Positions 49,401-58,662 of a stretch of 64,000 bases of DNA are shown piece after piece. The stretch is from Hellea sp. (GTDB taxonomy: Bacteria; Pseudomonadota; Alphaproteobacteria; Caulobacterales; Maricaulaceae): assembly GCA_014238285.1 (NCBI GenBank), contig JABABK010000002.1, positions 56,626 to 120,625 on the forward strand. The letters run 5' to 3'. The translations under genes and the position numbers were made by a program. The first letter of the stretch is position 1, and every line of letters starts with the position of its first letter. The notes under the pieces were generated by a model. That model did no database searches, had not been told where the DNA came from, and saw only the letters and a program-made list of their open reading frames with translations.

Positions 49401-49633
49401 AGGCCTTCAACCGATTTCAATTCGGTTTCCATAGGCTTGATAAGCAGGCGCTCCGCATCTTCCGGTGACACGCCAGGCAGAACAACTCTGACAATTACGA
49501 CTGGCACGGGAATGTCAGGTTCTGCATCAATGGATAATCTCGACATGGCCATGACACCGCCAATAACAATGAAGATCATAATCCCGATTGTCATTCGCCA
49601 ATTTTCAATGGCGAATCCTACTATGCGATTCAT
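46436..49633 (-). CDS. RND efflux transporter permease
   Basis: 1065 aa; 'SRLSIDAEPDIPVPVVIVRVVLPGVSPEDAERLLIKPME', 'GVLVDAAIVIIEYADRK', 'GIIVNNNIVLIDTYQRL'. Confidence 0.95.
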   Translation of the reverse strand: MNRIVGFAIENWRMTIGIMIFIVIGGVMAMSRLSIDAEPDIPVPVVIVRVVLPGVSPEDAERLLIKPMETELKSVEGLKQMDGVAAASVGYMTLEFDPSFDQNQAVSDVIEKVDRARAEFPTEAKEPIVEELNMSTFPIIVINLFGNAPEREFQKRAKYIQTRLEGIPEVLEAKISGEREDVLEAILDPAMMESTNISFEEIAATINRNNALITAGAIETETGRFNVKLPGLIENTDDLKQLVVRSDGNGGIIRIADIAEVRRGYKDVASYARFNGEPSVSIELSKRTGENVIDTIKKVRAAMTEITEAPDWPSTINTEYSQDKSNYIREMITSLFSSIVNAVILVFIVCIAALGLRSALFVGWAIPASFLMALFMFYIQGQPINMMIMFGLILSVGVLVDAAIVIIEYADRKLAEGLPRKEAFQIAGERMFWPIISSTATTLVAFIPLLFWDDLTGKFMSFLPLTMIYVLTASMFMALIFLPTMGSLIGPRKVSKPTGNLKALSGAEGDPSKVTGLMGVYVRFIRELIQRPILVILATIALLFFVLFGFRASVQGPPPKPVEFFTADASDQIFIVARARGNSTPAADLEIAKDLERRIAGIVDIESAYTVAGAGATQGGSEGNDKLPVDTVAQVFTELVRYQDRQHSVSEIIAQLRDATTGIPGIYTEIITASQGPPVGKDISIELSGLDGAAIKTALETVRSKLSQTEGIFEIGDTLPVPGIDWELTVDRVEAGRLGLDISRIGSAIQFVTEGALVAKYRPADSDDEVDIRIRYPDSYRDLKVLDNLRILTPSGAVPLSSVVKRIPKSRLDSITRRNQKLVYEINANSMEGYATNAQVEELKTWLNSDNLLPAGVGYKFLGQEEENSAAAQFFKGAGLAVMFMMGVILLLQFNSFYHVFLTLMAVILSIFGVLLGLTYYPYISMILTLTGVIALAGIIVNNNIVLIDTYQRLLQNGYEPEDAALRTAGQRLRPVLLTTLTTVVGLMPLVLGWQADIFSGTFSSKGTATSDIWAPISYVLVCGLTFATTMTLIVTPVLLAAPTVWKRRLTRIFKRQYPTQPTKV

Positions 49634-50733
49634 TGGGCATACTCGTCAGTGGCTTTAGCCTGGGCGCCGGAGGCGACGTAATCTTGTCCCTTGAGGATAA
49701 TACGAACATGATCAGGAAGGCCTTTGACCCATACGCCGTCAGATGTTTCATCAATCGTTTCGGTCGCTGTAAAGCGAACGATATCGTTTTCGTCTAAATA
49801 CTTGATGCCGACGATACCGTTATCGTTGAGGGCAAAGATTTGAGCTGGGATTAAATGAGCACTTTGAGGCGTGTTGGAGAGTCTTACAGTCGCTGTAACG
49901 CCGGCCTTCAAAGATAAATTTTTATTAGGGACAGATATCTCGGCTTTAAATGTGCGGGTTGCAGGATTGGCGCGCGATTCAATGAACTTCACGGCACCTT
50001 TGATTTTTTCGCCCGTCGCTAATTCTATCAATGCTTCTTGGCCTACTGAAACAAGAGATAATTGCGTTTCGGTGAGATCAATAGTTACGATTAAAGGATC
50101 AAGTTCGATCAATAGTCCACAAGGTTGGCCGGGGCTTAAGTAATCTCCGACTTCGGCAAGGTTCTTATCGTATATGCCTGAAAAAGGCGCTCTTATATTG
50201 ATATTGCCGAGCTCAATTTCTGCCTGTTTGACCGAAGCCTTTGCCGCGTCTAGTCCTGCGTGGGCTGTTAGAGCCTGTGTTTCCGAGGCAAAGCCGCGTT
50301 CGACAAGTTTAGCGGCGGCTTGATATTCAAGCTCTCTCGTTCTGAGCAAGGCCTTGGCTTGATCGACCATGGCTTGCCTAGCGTTTACATCTTGGCGACA
50401 GACTATTGTGCCTTTTTTAACTTGGCTGCCTTCGGCAACAGGCGTGGATACAACTGGGCCCGGTGTCTCGGCTTTAAGGGTTACTTCTCGGGCGGCTTCA
50501 CTTCGACCGAATAGTTTTACCGTACCCGCGTGGGGTTCGGCTTGAATGGTTCGCGTAACCACTGATGGCAATGCCTTTTCCGCCGTTTCACTTCGCTGCG
50601 AAGATTGAGATTTGGATGGCTCCTCGTCGGCATTAATCCAAAACCAGCCGCCTATTAGTAAAACGGCCAGAAATGCGAGAAGAATTGAACGATTGATTTT
50701 CATGCCATGTCCGGTCATTTGAGGTTTTCGCAT
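49630..50733 (-). CDS. RND efflux periplasmic adaptor
   Basis: 'VTLKAETPGPVVSTPVAEGSQVKKGTIVCRQDVNARQA', 'INIRAPFSGIYDKNLAEVGDYLSPGQPCG'. Start moved from 50835; overlaps the permease by 4 nt. Confidence 0.9.
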   Translation of the reverse strand: MRKPQMTGHGMKINRSILLAFLAVLLIGGWFWINADEEPSKSQSSQRSETAEKALPSVVTRTIQAEPHAGTVKLFGRSEAAREVTLKAETPGPVVSTPVAEGSQVKKGTIVCRQDVNARQAMVDQAKALLRTRELEYQAAAKLVERGFASETQALTAHAGLDAAKASVKQAEIELGNINIRAPFSGIYDKNLAEVGDYLSPGQPCGLLIELDPLIVTIDLTETQLSLVSVGQEALIELATGEKIKGAVKFIESRANPATRTFKAEISVPNKNLSLKAGVTATVRLSNTPQSAHLIPAQIFALNDNGIVGIKYLDENDIVRFTATETIDETSDGVWVKGLPDHVRIILKGQDYVASGAQAKATDEYAQ

Positions 50734-50768
50734 ATTAGTTTCGAACAATTTTAATGCAATTGACAAAT

Positions 50769-50795
50769 ATGCAAAACGGATGATCAATTTTGCAT
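50769..50795. promoter_or_regulatory. Candidate operator between RND adaptor and alpha/beta hydrolase
   Basis: ATGCAAAA-N11-TTTTGCAT perfect 8-bp arms, plus palindrome ATTGCAAT at 50797-50804. Confidence 0.45.
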
Positions 50796-50847
50796 AATTG
50801 CAATCAAAATACGCCACGTTATATTGCCGCGCCATGAAGAGCTATTT

Positions 50848-51822
50848 GTGAATAATACCGTAAAAGATTTCTCTCCGCCATTTTGGATGCGTCCAGCGAT
50901 GGTACAGACAATATTGGCGAGCCGTAAGTTTCGTAAAAAAGCTGCCCAAAGCGTCATAGATGCTTCTGAAAGTCATATTTTTGATTGCGGCGACGGAATA
51001 CGGCTACAAGGAAGTTATTCGCCAAAAGATAATGCAAAGGGTCTCTTTATCTATCTGCATGGATGGGAGGGTAGCGAAGCCTCAACATATGTTTTGTCGA
51101 GCAGCCGTTTCGTCTTTGAACAGGGATATTCGGTCTTTCGTCTGAATTTCCGGGATCACGGCGATACCCATCATTTAAATGAAGGGCTTTTTCATTCGGC
51201 AATGTTTGATGAAGTTTTTGAAGGTGTGAAACAGGCGGCAAACCTAACGCCGGAAATTCCGGTTTATATTGTTGGTTTTTCACTAGGCGGAAATTTCGCA
51301 CTTCGAATTGCCCGAGTGTTAAATAGTGAGCCCATCGTGAATTTGCAGCATATATTTGCAATAAGTCCAGTGATTGACCCGGTAAACTCAAGTGAAGTTG
51401 TTGATCAAAATCGACTTATCCAAAAATATTTCTTGAAAAAGTGGTCGACTAGCCTGCGTAAGAAGCAAGCGGCATTTCCAGATATTTATAATTTTTCTGA
51501 AGAATTAAGCCAAACCAATGTGACGGACATGACCGAACTGTTTTTGTCCAAATATTCTGATTTTGGATCTACTCACGATTATTTTTCGAGTTACGCTATT
51601 CATTTAGATGATTTGAAGACATCAAAGGTTCGGATATCGATGATAATGTCCAGAGATGACCCGGTTATCAAACCTGAAGATATGATGACCCTTAATATAA
51701 GCCCTTGTGTCAGCCGAATTATGCTGAAATATGGAGGGCATAACGGGTTTTTCCAATCTCTATATGGACCGACCTGGTATGATGATTATATTGCGCAAAC
51801 TTTGAAGGCAGAAAATCCATGA
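50848..51822 (+). CDS. Alpha/beta hydrolase (YheT-like)
   Basis: 'GLFIYLHGWEGSEAS', 'RLNFRDHGDTHHLNEGLFHS', 'IVGFSLGGNFALRIA', terminal 'YGGHNGFF'. GTG 50848 with GAAGAG upstream preferred over ATG 50824. Confidence 0.88.
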   Translation: MNNTVKDFSPPFWMRPAMVQTILASRKFRKKAAQSVIDASESHIFDCGDGIRLQGSYSPKDNAKGLFIYLHGWEGSEASTYVLSSSRFVFEQGYSVFRLNFRDHGDTHHLNEGLFHSAMFDEVFEGVKQAANLTPEIPVYIVGFSLGGNFALRIARVLNSEPIVNLQHIFAISPVIDPVNSSEVVDQNRLIQKYFLKKWSTSLRKKQAAFPDIYNFSEELSQTNVTDMTELFLSKYSDFGSTHDYFSSYAIHLDDLKTSKVRISMIMSRDDPVIKPEDMMTLNISPCVSRIMLKYGGHNGFFQSLYGPTWYDDYIAQTLKAENP

Positions 51823-52256
51823 CATTCTTAAAAATAATCCTGGGTTTAATATTATTGGTGATGGTTATGTTTTTCTTATTAGGACTGAAATCTCAAAAAG
51901 GTACGGCTAAGGGAATGGTTGATGGCAGGCTTGCGGATTGTCCATCGGCTCCAAATTGTGCTTGTAGTGAAGACGGCGTGCAGCCCGAGCGCGCGGTAGC
52001 ACCTCTAAACGGGTCTATGGATGAGGCCAAAACGGCCATTAAAGCGCTAGGCGGGGTGATTACGTCGGAAAGTGATGAATATGTTTCTGCGACATTTATG
52101 TCGAAACTTTACAAATTTGTTGATGATGTGGAACTGCGTCCTGGTGATGCCGGACAAGTCCATATTCGTTCAGCTTCCAGAGTCGGGTATTCTGACCGCG
52201 GTGTGAATAAGAAACGTGTTGCTGCTATTCAAGCTCAAATGAATTCTGCTAAATAA
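51819..52256 (+). CDS. DUF1499-like domain protein
   Basis: 'LADCPSAPNCACSEDG', 'YVSATFMSKLYKFVDDVELRPGDAGQVHIRSASRVGYSDRGVNKKRV'. Confidence 0.88.
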   Translation: MTFLKIILGLILLVMVMFFLLGLKSQKGTAKGMVDGRLADCPSAPNCACSEDGVQPERAVAPLNGSMDEAKTAIKALGGVITSESDEYVSATFMSKLYKFVDDVELRPGDAGQVHIRSASRVGYSDRGVNKKRVAAIQAQMNSAK

Positions 52257-52265
52257 GAGACTATT

Positions 52266-52841
52266 GTGACCGTAAAAAAAATTGACCATGCCCGTGTAAA
52301 GTCGCTCGTAACTGAGCTTCTAGAAGCGCTTGGTGAAGATCCGAGTCGTGAGGGCCTAAAAGAGACACCGAGAAGGATCGCCAATTTTTGGCAGGAGTTC
52401 ATCGAGTATGATGCTGGTAAGCTTGATACGACCTTTTCGGCGATCAAGCATAATCAAATGGTGTGCGTGACTGGCATGAAAGTTTGGTCTATGTGCGAAC
52501 ATCATATGTTGCCGTTTTGGTGTGATATTTCCATCGCCTATATCGCCAATGATAAAGTTTTGGGCTTGTCCAAATTTGCTCGTATTGCTCATAAACACGC
52601 CCATAAACTGACACTTCAGGAACAGCTGGTCTCGGACATTTCTAATGACTTAGTTGAAATTTTGGGAACGAAGGATGTTGCCGTCTTAGCTAAAGGCGAA
52701 CATTTGTGCATGACCATGCGCGGTATCAAAACCCCGCATCGTATGATTTCTAGCGCTCTAAACGGACAATCCAGAACAGCGAATGGAATTTTTACGCTTA
52801 GTAGATGCTTAAGGAAAAAACCGCAATCGTTCTATATTTAG
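52266..52841 (+). CDS. folE: GTP cyclohydrolase I, with probable 3' frameshift
   Basis: 'GLKETPRRIANFWQEF', 'MCEHHMLPFWCDISIAYIAN', 'LGLSKFARI', 'HLCMTMRGIKTPHRM'. Expected C-terminus found in another frame ending at 52812. Confidence 0.92.
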   Translation: MTVKKIDHARVKSLVTELLEALGEDPSREGLKETPRRIANFWQEFIEYDAGKLDTTFSAIKHNQMVCVTGMKVWSMCEHHMLPFWCDISIAYIANDKVLGLSKFARIAHKHAHKLTLQEQLVSDISNDLVEILGTKDVAVLAKGEHLCMTMRGIKTPHRMISSALNGQSRTANGIFTLSRCLRKKPQSFYI

Positions 52842-52849
52842 AACGATTG
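52824..52849 (+). terminator. Terminator-like hairpin after folE
   Basis: CAATCGTTCTA-TATT-TAGAACGATTG perfect 11-bp stem; only a short T run follows. Confidence 0.7.
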
Positions 52850-52918
52850 TTTCAAATATAGTATTGAAAACCAACCTGTCATTTACTAAATGAAGCTCGA
52901 AGCAATAAGAGTTTTAAT

Positions 52919-53698
52919 ATGTCAAAAGCCCCAACAATCGAAAAAGTAATTTCTGTTGAACATTATACAGACCGTCTTTTTCAGTTTTCTATCACTAGGC
53001 CGCCAGCCTTTCGGTTCCGCTCAGGCGAATTTGTTATGATTGGCCTTCACCCTGAAGGGGCGAAGAAACCTATTATGCGGGCCTATTCCATTGCGAGCCC
53101 GTCTTGGGATGATAAGCTGGATTTTTATTCTATTAAAGTCGCTGATGGGCCCCTGACATCGCATCTGCAAAAGATCAAAGAAGGTGATGAAGTCTTTCTA
53201 GCTAAGAAGCCGGTTGGGACTTTAGTTCTGGATGCGCTACTACCTGGAAAGCGTTTATATATGTTTTCCACAGGAACAGGTATCGCGCCATTTGCCAGCC
53301 TTATTCGTGACCCAGATACTTATGAGCGCTTCGACGAGATTATCTTGACCCATACGTGTCGACAAAAATCTGAATTATCCTATGGCCTCAACCTTGTTAA
53401 AAACCTTAGGACAGATCCTCTTGTCGGGGAAATGATTGGCGATAAACTATTACACGTCACAAGTCTTACCCGAGAAGAATACCCTCTAAAGGGCCGAATT
53501 ACGACCTTGCTTCAAAGCGGTGAGTTGTTTGAAAATGCTGGCGTTCCAGTTATGAATCCCAAGGAAGATCGGGCGATGATTTGCGGGTCGATGGATATGA
53601 TCAATGATACAAAAGCTATCGTTGAAACCTTTGGTCTGACCGAAGGCTCTAATTCATCACCAGCCGAATTTGTCGTCGAAAAATCTTTTGTCGGTTAG
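52919..53698 (+). CDS. fpr: Ferredoxin--NADP+ reductase
   Basis: 'RAYSIASPSWDDKLDFYSIKV', 'LYMFSTGTGIAPFASLIRDP', 'MICGSMDMINDTKAI'. Confidence 0.94.
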   Translation: MSKAPTIEKVISVEHYTDRLFQFSITRPPAFRFRSGEFVMIGLHPEGAKKPIMRAYSIASPSWDDKLDFYSIKVADGPLTSHLQKIKEGDEVFLAKKPVGTLVLDALLPGKRLYMFSTGTGIAPFASLIRDPDTYERFDEIILTHTCRQKSELSYGLNLVKNLRTDPLVGEMIGDKLLHVTSLTREEYPLKGRITTLLQSGELFENAGVPVMNPKEDRAMICGSMDMINDTKAIVETFGLTEGSNSSPAEFVVEKSFVG

Positions 53699-56172
53699 TA
53701 ATTGTCGCTGCGATTATCTCCGCCAAATTGACCAAGGGTTAATAGTGAAATTCTAATGCCAATGCTGCTGGTATCTCTAACGACATCGCCTGAATAATCA
53801 TATTTATTGTAGGTGAGTTCTATCAACGTGCAATCATCTCTGAAGGCTAAGGTTAGGGCTTGAGATCTTGTTATATCTTGATCTAAATCGCGCCGAGCTC
53901 TGTAGCCAACGCTCCAATTTTTATTAATATTGACCCCGACTGATCCTGATATCTCTTCGGCCGGAATAACTTCTTCGTCAATTTCGATAGCTTTGTCGAC
54001 TTTGTAATAGCGAACACCGGCCCGAAATCTTTCACTATTATAGCGAAATCCGGTATCGAGGCGCCGAAACTTGTTATCATCATCATCATAACGCACGCGT
54101 GTATCAAAGGTGAAGTTTTTGGATAGGCCTAGTTCAAACTGTCCAACAAGATCAGATTTGTTGACGGAATTTGTTAATTGTAAGCCAGTATCGGGGTCAA
54201 GGATTGGATCGCCTGTAACGTTGTCAAAAACGTCGACACTGCTAACCAGGCCCGATTCGATCTCGAAAACATCTTCGACATTGTCAGTGTAAGACTGGCC
54301 CAAAAATAAGCTGGCGTGATTATTACCCCACAGAGCGCTTACAGAGCCACCTATATCGGCGCGAAAACCTTTTTGCCAAAGATCATATCCCGTGGATTTA
54401 TTCGGTGACCACAGCAAATTATGATCAAGGTCTATGTCTAGGCTATCTTCTAAATAATCGAATTCTGACATATCTCGAAAGTCACCATCATTGTTAAGGT
54501 CCAGTCTCAACCGATCTGTTTTCGTGTTCCCAAAGTTTTGAGTTATCATGGCACGAGGTTCTAGAATGAAATCAACATTTCCAGAAGAGTTGATAAAAGG
54601 CCATCTAAGATCGAGACCAACTTGACCAAGAGTTCGATCAAATTTTATCTTGTTAAGATCCTCATCGTTTGTTGCGTCATACGGAGTCAGTTCAAAATTA
54701 TCATATCGAACTTCGCCAAAAGGCTTCGCTTCTATGCCCGCTGGCAAAATAAATGACTTGTTCCAATTTAGGCCTGCCGTTCCTCGGCGATAATCATCAC
54801 CTTCTTTGCGCGTTAGCATCGTAAAGTCGCCGAAAGTTTGCAGGCGACCCCCGACAAAAGGGTCGGTTAGGTAGTGAGAGAACTCTAATTTTGGGGCAAT
54901 AATTGGTAGAGCGCTGTCGGGCTCACTACCGATTCTATAATCCCCTATGTTTAACGGATCGTCTTGAATATTTGTTCGTAAGCTTTGAAATCCGTAAGTG
55001 CTGGCTGAAACTCTGAAATTATCACTTTGACCTAAGGCATATAATTGCGAAATTAGTCGAAGGCTATCAGGTGTATAAAGACCTGCTTTCCTAGCACCAG
55101 ATAACCCGTATCGCCTTGTATAAAGATCATCAGACGTGCCTTGTGCGGTAAAACCCCAATCCCAATTTTCTGCGATTTCAAATTGTCCATCTGCGAAAAA
55201 ATGCGACCTTAATCGTTTACCAATCGGCCCGTCAGCGGGGATTCTATTAGGGCCTTTTGTGAATATGTCATCTGCGGTAAATGGATCGCCGTCTTTGTCA
55301 AAGGCACTGGCATAGGTCAAAGATCCGTCAATATTAATTTCCCCAGAGTGAAATTTTCGTCGATATTCGACGCCTAACAACGGATTTACTTTGCTGAATA
55401 TATGGGGTGTGAGTGTAAGTTCGGAATAATCATCCAGTTCAAAGTAATAAGGAACCTCAATGAATGCGCCGCGTGACGAAGAAAATCCGCCAAATGGGCT
55501 GAGAAAACCGCTAGCTCTGTCGGCGCTAGGATCCGGATGAGCCAGAAAGGGTGTGTATAAGACGGGTACGCCGAATAATTCAAAAACCGCGTCTTTGTAC
55601 TTTATCATATTGCGATCTTTGTCCTGGGTGACTCGTCGCGCTTTGATTTGCCAAGTTGGGTTCTTCTTGTCCGCGCAAGTTTCGCAGGCTGTGTAATAGG
55701 CGTTATATAAATCAACGCCTTCATCTGTTCGCTGTGCCGCAAAGGCCGCTCCCATAATGCCGCCGCCGGGTGTGCGTGATGTGAAATCAGCCGCATTGCC
55801 GGCTTCTAATTCGTTTGAGAGTTCCAATTTATCGGCATATTGGCTGGAGCCATCAGAATTGACTAATACGACATTTCCTGTCGCCACAACGATACCAGTA
55901 TTGAGGGAATAAACGACTTGATCAGCGCGCAAGGTTCTGTCTTGATAACGGCCTTCAACTTCGCCTCTAGCGGTTAGAACCTGAGCAGTTTCATCATTGA
56001 TGAGCTCATCTGCTTCCAAGTAAATTAAATCCGGATCTCTATACGGGCTATTATCCGCCAGATCTAGTTTACGATCACTCGTCGCGAATGATTGGGCGAG
56101 GACCGTTTGTCCGGCCAGAGGGCTGCCCAGCAGCGCCGCTAAGTATACGGCTTGCAATAGTCTTTTAGACAA
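53695..56172 (-). CDS. lptD: LPS-assembly protein LptD
   Basis: N-terminal OstA-like 'YLEADELINDETAQVLTARGEVEGRYQDRTLRADQVVY', 'GVPVLYTPFLAHPDPSADRASGFLSPFGG', beta-barrel C-terminus. Confidence 0.93.
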   Translation of the reverse strand: MSKRLLQAVYLAALLGSPLAGQTVLAQSFATSDRKLDLADNSPYRDPDLIYLEADELINDETAQVLTARGEVEGRYQDRTLRADQVVYSLNTGIVVATGNVVLVNSDGSSQYADKLELSNELEAGNAADFTSRTPGGGIMGAAFAAQRTDEGVDLYNAYYTACETCADKKNPTWQIKARRVTQDKDRNMIKYKDAVFELFGVPVLYTPFLAHPDPSADRASGFLSPFGGFSSSRGAFIEVPYYFELDDYSELTLTPHIFSKVNPLLGVEYRRKFHSGEINIDGSLTYASAFDKDGDPFTADDIFTKGPNRIPADGPIGKRLRSHFFADGQFEIAENWDWGFTAQGTSDDLYTRRYGLSGARKAGLYTPDSLRLISQLYALGQSDNFRVSASTYGFQSLRTNIQDDPLNIGDYRIGSEPDSALPIIAPKLEFSHYLTDPFVGGRLQTFGDFTMLTRKEGDDYRRGTAGLNWNKSFILPAGIEAKPFGEVRYDNFELTPYDATNDEDLNKIKFDRTLGQVGLDLRWPFINSSGNVDFILEPRAMITQNFGNTKTDRLRLDLNNDGDFRDMSEFDYLEDSLDIDLDHNLLWSPNKSTGYDLWQKGFRADIGGSVSALWGNNHASLFLGQSYTDNVEDVFEIESGLVSSVDVFDNVTGDPILDPDTGLQLTNSVNKSDLVGQFELGLSKNFTFDTRVRYDDDDNKFRRLDTGFRYNSERFRAGVRYYKVDKAIEIDEEVIPAEEISGSVGVNINKNWSVGYRARRDLDQDITRSQALTLAFRDDCTLIELTYNKYDYSGDVVRDTSSIGIRISLLTLGQFGGDNRSDNY

Positions 56173-56287
56173 TGGACTGACCTTTCGACCCCAAGGAGAT
56201 TCTTCTTATGCAAACTAGATAACGAACCTGCCTGTTAAGGTCTATGGGAGAATTGTTGTTTTTTTACTTGTTTCGATGAAGAATTGG

Positions 56288-56758
56288 TCACAATTTGTCA
56301 GGGTTAGGTGGATATCCGTACCATCGCTTAACGGTTTTCATCACGAGAGATGATTTAATGCGGCTAACATTGGGCAAAGCAGCTATCGTTCGCCTGTAAA
56401 TGCGTTCGTAATCTGTCGTGCTAGGGGCCGCAACTTTTAATAAATAATCAGCGTCTCCGGTCATGAGGTGGCACTCTAAAACTTCAGGCCTAGCGAGGGC
56501 TGCTTTTTCAAAAGCCGATAGTATGATCTCTGACTGACCTTCGAGTGAGACTTCGACGTAAAATGTCATGTTGTAGCCGAGTTTTTCACCGTTAAGGCGC
56601 GCGGCATATCTTTCAATAATGCCTTTGTCCTCAAGGATGCCGATACGGCGGTGGCAAGCGGACGGCGAGAGGCCGACTTTTTCGGAAATATCAGCAATGG
56701 ATTGCCGACAATCGCTTTGTAGTTCGGATAATAATTTCCTATCTATGGCGTCAAACAT
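56288..56758 (-). CDS. Lrp/AsnC family transcriptional regulator
   Basis: 'DRKLLSELQSDCRQSIADISEKVGLSPSACHRRIGILEDKGII'. Confidence 0.93.
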   Translation of the reverse strand: MFDAIDRKLLSELQSDCRQSIADISEKVGLSPSACHRRIGILEDKGIIERYAARLNGEKLGYNMTFYVEVSLEGQSEIILSAFEKAALARPEVLECHLMTGDADYLLKVAAPSTTDYERIYRRTIAALPNVSRIKSSLVMKTVKRWYGYPPNPDKL

Positions 56759-56787
56759 CGGAATTTTTCCGTTAAAATTTAAGTTTA

Positions 56788-56834
56788 TTCGATAAATATA
56801 CTAATAAATGGCGGTTTTATCAATATTTATCGAA
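56788..56834. promoter_or_regulatory. Candidate Lrp-type operator between regulator and ald
   Basis: Perfect 12-bp arms TTCGATAAATAT / ATATTTATCGAA, 23-nt spacer. Confidence 0.5.
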
Positions 56835-56888
56835 AGAATATCTAGTTGTTTCGTAATATCATGGCTGTGAGTAATTCGGGAGATTTTC

Positions 56889-58001
56889 ATGCTCATAGGT
56901 GTTCCAAAAGAAATTAAAAATCACGAGTATCGTGTAGGCTTAACGCCTGAAAGCGTAGCGGAGTTGGTACATGGCGGTCACGCATTGATTGTCGAAACAA
57001 ATGCAGGTGCTGGCATTGGCGCGTCTGATCAAGCCTATAAGGATGCAGGCGCGAGCATTAAAGCAACGGCTAAGGAAATTTTCGATATGGCTGAAATGAT
57101 TGTTAAGGTCAAAGAGCCTCAGGCCGTTGAGCGCGCTATGCTTCGCCCCGGTCAAATTCTCTACACATATTTGCATTTGGCGCCCGATCCAGAACAAACC
57201 GAAGATCTGATTAAATCTGGCGCGGTCTGTATTGCCTATGAAACGGTTACGGATTCGAAGGGTGGCTTGCCACTTCTTAAACCAATGAGCCAAGTTGCTG
57301 GACGTCTTTCTATTCAAGTTGGGGCTGCGGCGCTTCAGAAAAATGGCGGCGGCCGCGGCGTGCTTCTCGGCGGCGTACCAGGTGTTGCGCCCGCCAAAGT
57401 CGTCGTGATCGGCGGCGGTGATGTCGGCTTTAACGCGGCTCAAATGGCGGTTGGCCTTCAAGCTGACGTCACTATTTTAGATCGTTCAGCGGCTGTCATG
57501 GAGCGTCTTAACTCCCATTTTGGCGCCAGTGCAAAAGTCATTCGTTCAACGCCCGCTGTTTTAGCTGATTTGATCACGCAGGCCGATATGGTCGTCGGGG
57601 CCGTGCTTATTCCGGGTGCCGCCGCGCCTAAGCTTATCTCCCGCGATATGTTATCGACTATGATGGATGGCAGTGTATTGGTAGATGTTGCCATTGACCA
57701 AGGCGGTTGTTTTGAAACCTCCAAAGCCACAACTCACGAAGATCCAACTTATGTGGTTGACGGCGTTGTGCATTACTGCGTGGCTAATATGCCTGGCGCT
57801 GTTGCGAGGACATCAACATATGCACTTAATGCAGCCACTTTGAGCCATGCCAAGCGCATTGCTGATTTGGGCTGGAAAGCGGCTCTAAAAGCTGATCCGC
57901 ATTTGCTCAATGGACTGAATGTTTGTGAAGGCAAACTGACTTACGCCGCCGTTGGCGAGGCCTTAGGCCTTGATTACGTTGCGGCAGATAGCTGCGTTTA
58001 A
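56889..58001 (+). CDS. ald: Alanine dehydrogenase
   Basis: 'MLIGVPKEIKNHEYRVGLTPESVAELV', 'PMSQVAGRLSIQVGA', 'VDGVVHYCVANMPGAVARTSTYALNAATL'. Confidence 0.97.
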   Translation: MLIGVPKEIKNHEYRVGLTPESVAELVHGGHALIVETNAGAGIGASDQAYKDAGASIKATAKEIFDMAEMIVKVKEPQAVERAMLRPGQILYTYLHLAPDPEQTEDLIKSGAVCIAYETVTDSKGGLPLLKPMSQVAGRLSIQVGAAALQKNGGGRGVLLGGVPGVAPAKVVVIGGGDVGFNAAQMAVGLQADVTILDRSAAVMERLNSHFGASAKVIRSTPAVLADLITQADMVVGAVLIPGAAAPKLISRDMLSTMMDGSVLVDVAIDQGGCFETSKATTHEDPTYVVDGVVHYCVANMPGAVARTSTYALNAATLSHAKRIADLGWKAALKADPHLLNGLNVCEGKLTYAAVGEALGLDYVAADSCV

Positions 58002-58010
58002 ATCATTTGC

Positions 58011-58541
58011 TCAGTCGTAAAATTCTAGCCATGGCATGACATCCACCCGTTTTTCGGGTGGCCAGCCATGTTTGCTTAAATGACTATAGGTAATATTGGA
58101 AAGATCCTCGATTGGGACGACCATTTCATAAATACGGTCATATTCGCTGACATTGATTTTCCAGCCATCGCTTTCGCGTTTGTAGACATCTTTATAGATC
58201 GATGACCCAATCGTATTGGTTTTACGAATGGGATCAATGAAGATATCTTGTAAATACCAAAGTCCTTTGGCAGTGTCATCGTCCACAAAACTGATCTCTG
58301 GGCCGTGGCCTTGGTGCATGGCGATAACGTCACTGTTAAAAGCGCTGCCAATAAAATTGACCATATTGTTCCGGCCTGTCAGCCTCGCGCGGTAGCTACC
58401 ACCGCGTAGGTCAATACTGATGTCTTCTGTGAGAAGCGTACGCAGTTCCTCCATTCCACCCGTATCAATGCATCTGAAATAGGCTGATTTAAGCTGTTTT
58501 ATATCCTCAAGATCGGACAGTTGTTGAAGTGTGAATGGCAT
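58011..58541 (-). CDS. NTF2/SnoaL-like family protein
   Basis: 'LSDLEDIKQLKSAYFRCIDTGGMEELRTLLTEDISIDL' typical SnoaL-like N-terminus. Confidence 0.8.
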   Translation of the reverse strand: MPFTLQQLSDLEDIKQLKSAYFRCIDTGGMEELRTLLTEDISIDLRGGSYRARLTGRNNMVNFIGSAFNSDVIAMHQGHGPEISFVDDDTAKGLWYLQDIFIDPIRKTNTIGSSIYKDVYKRESDGWKINVSEYDRIYEMVVPIEDLSNITYSHLSKHGWPPEKRVDVMPWLEFYD

Positions 58542-58662
58542 CGAATATCTCCCTTTGACTAAGGATGGCCCAAAATTATCGAATTATCCAGCCTTCTATC
58601 GGCTTGCGCTTTCTCAATCTTCCTACCATAAGGGATACGCAATTAAGTTCATATGAGGTAAG

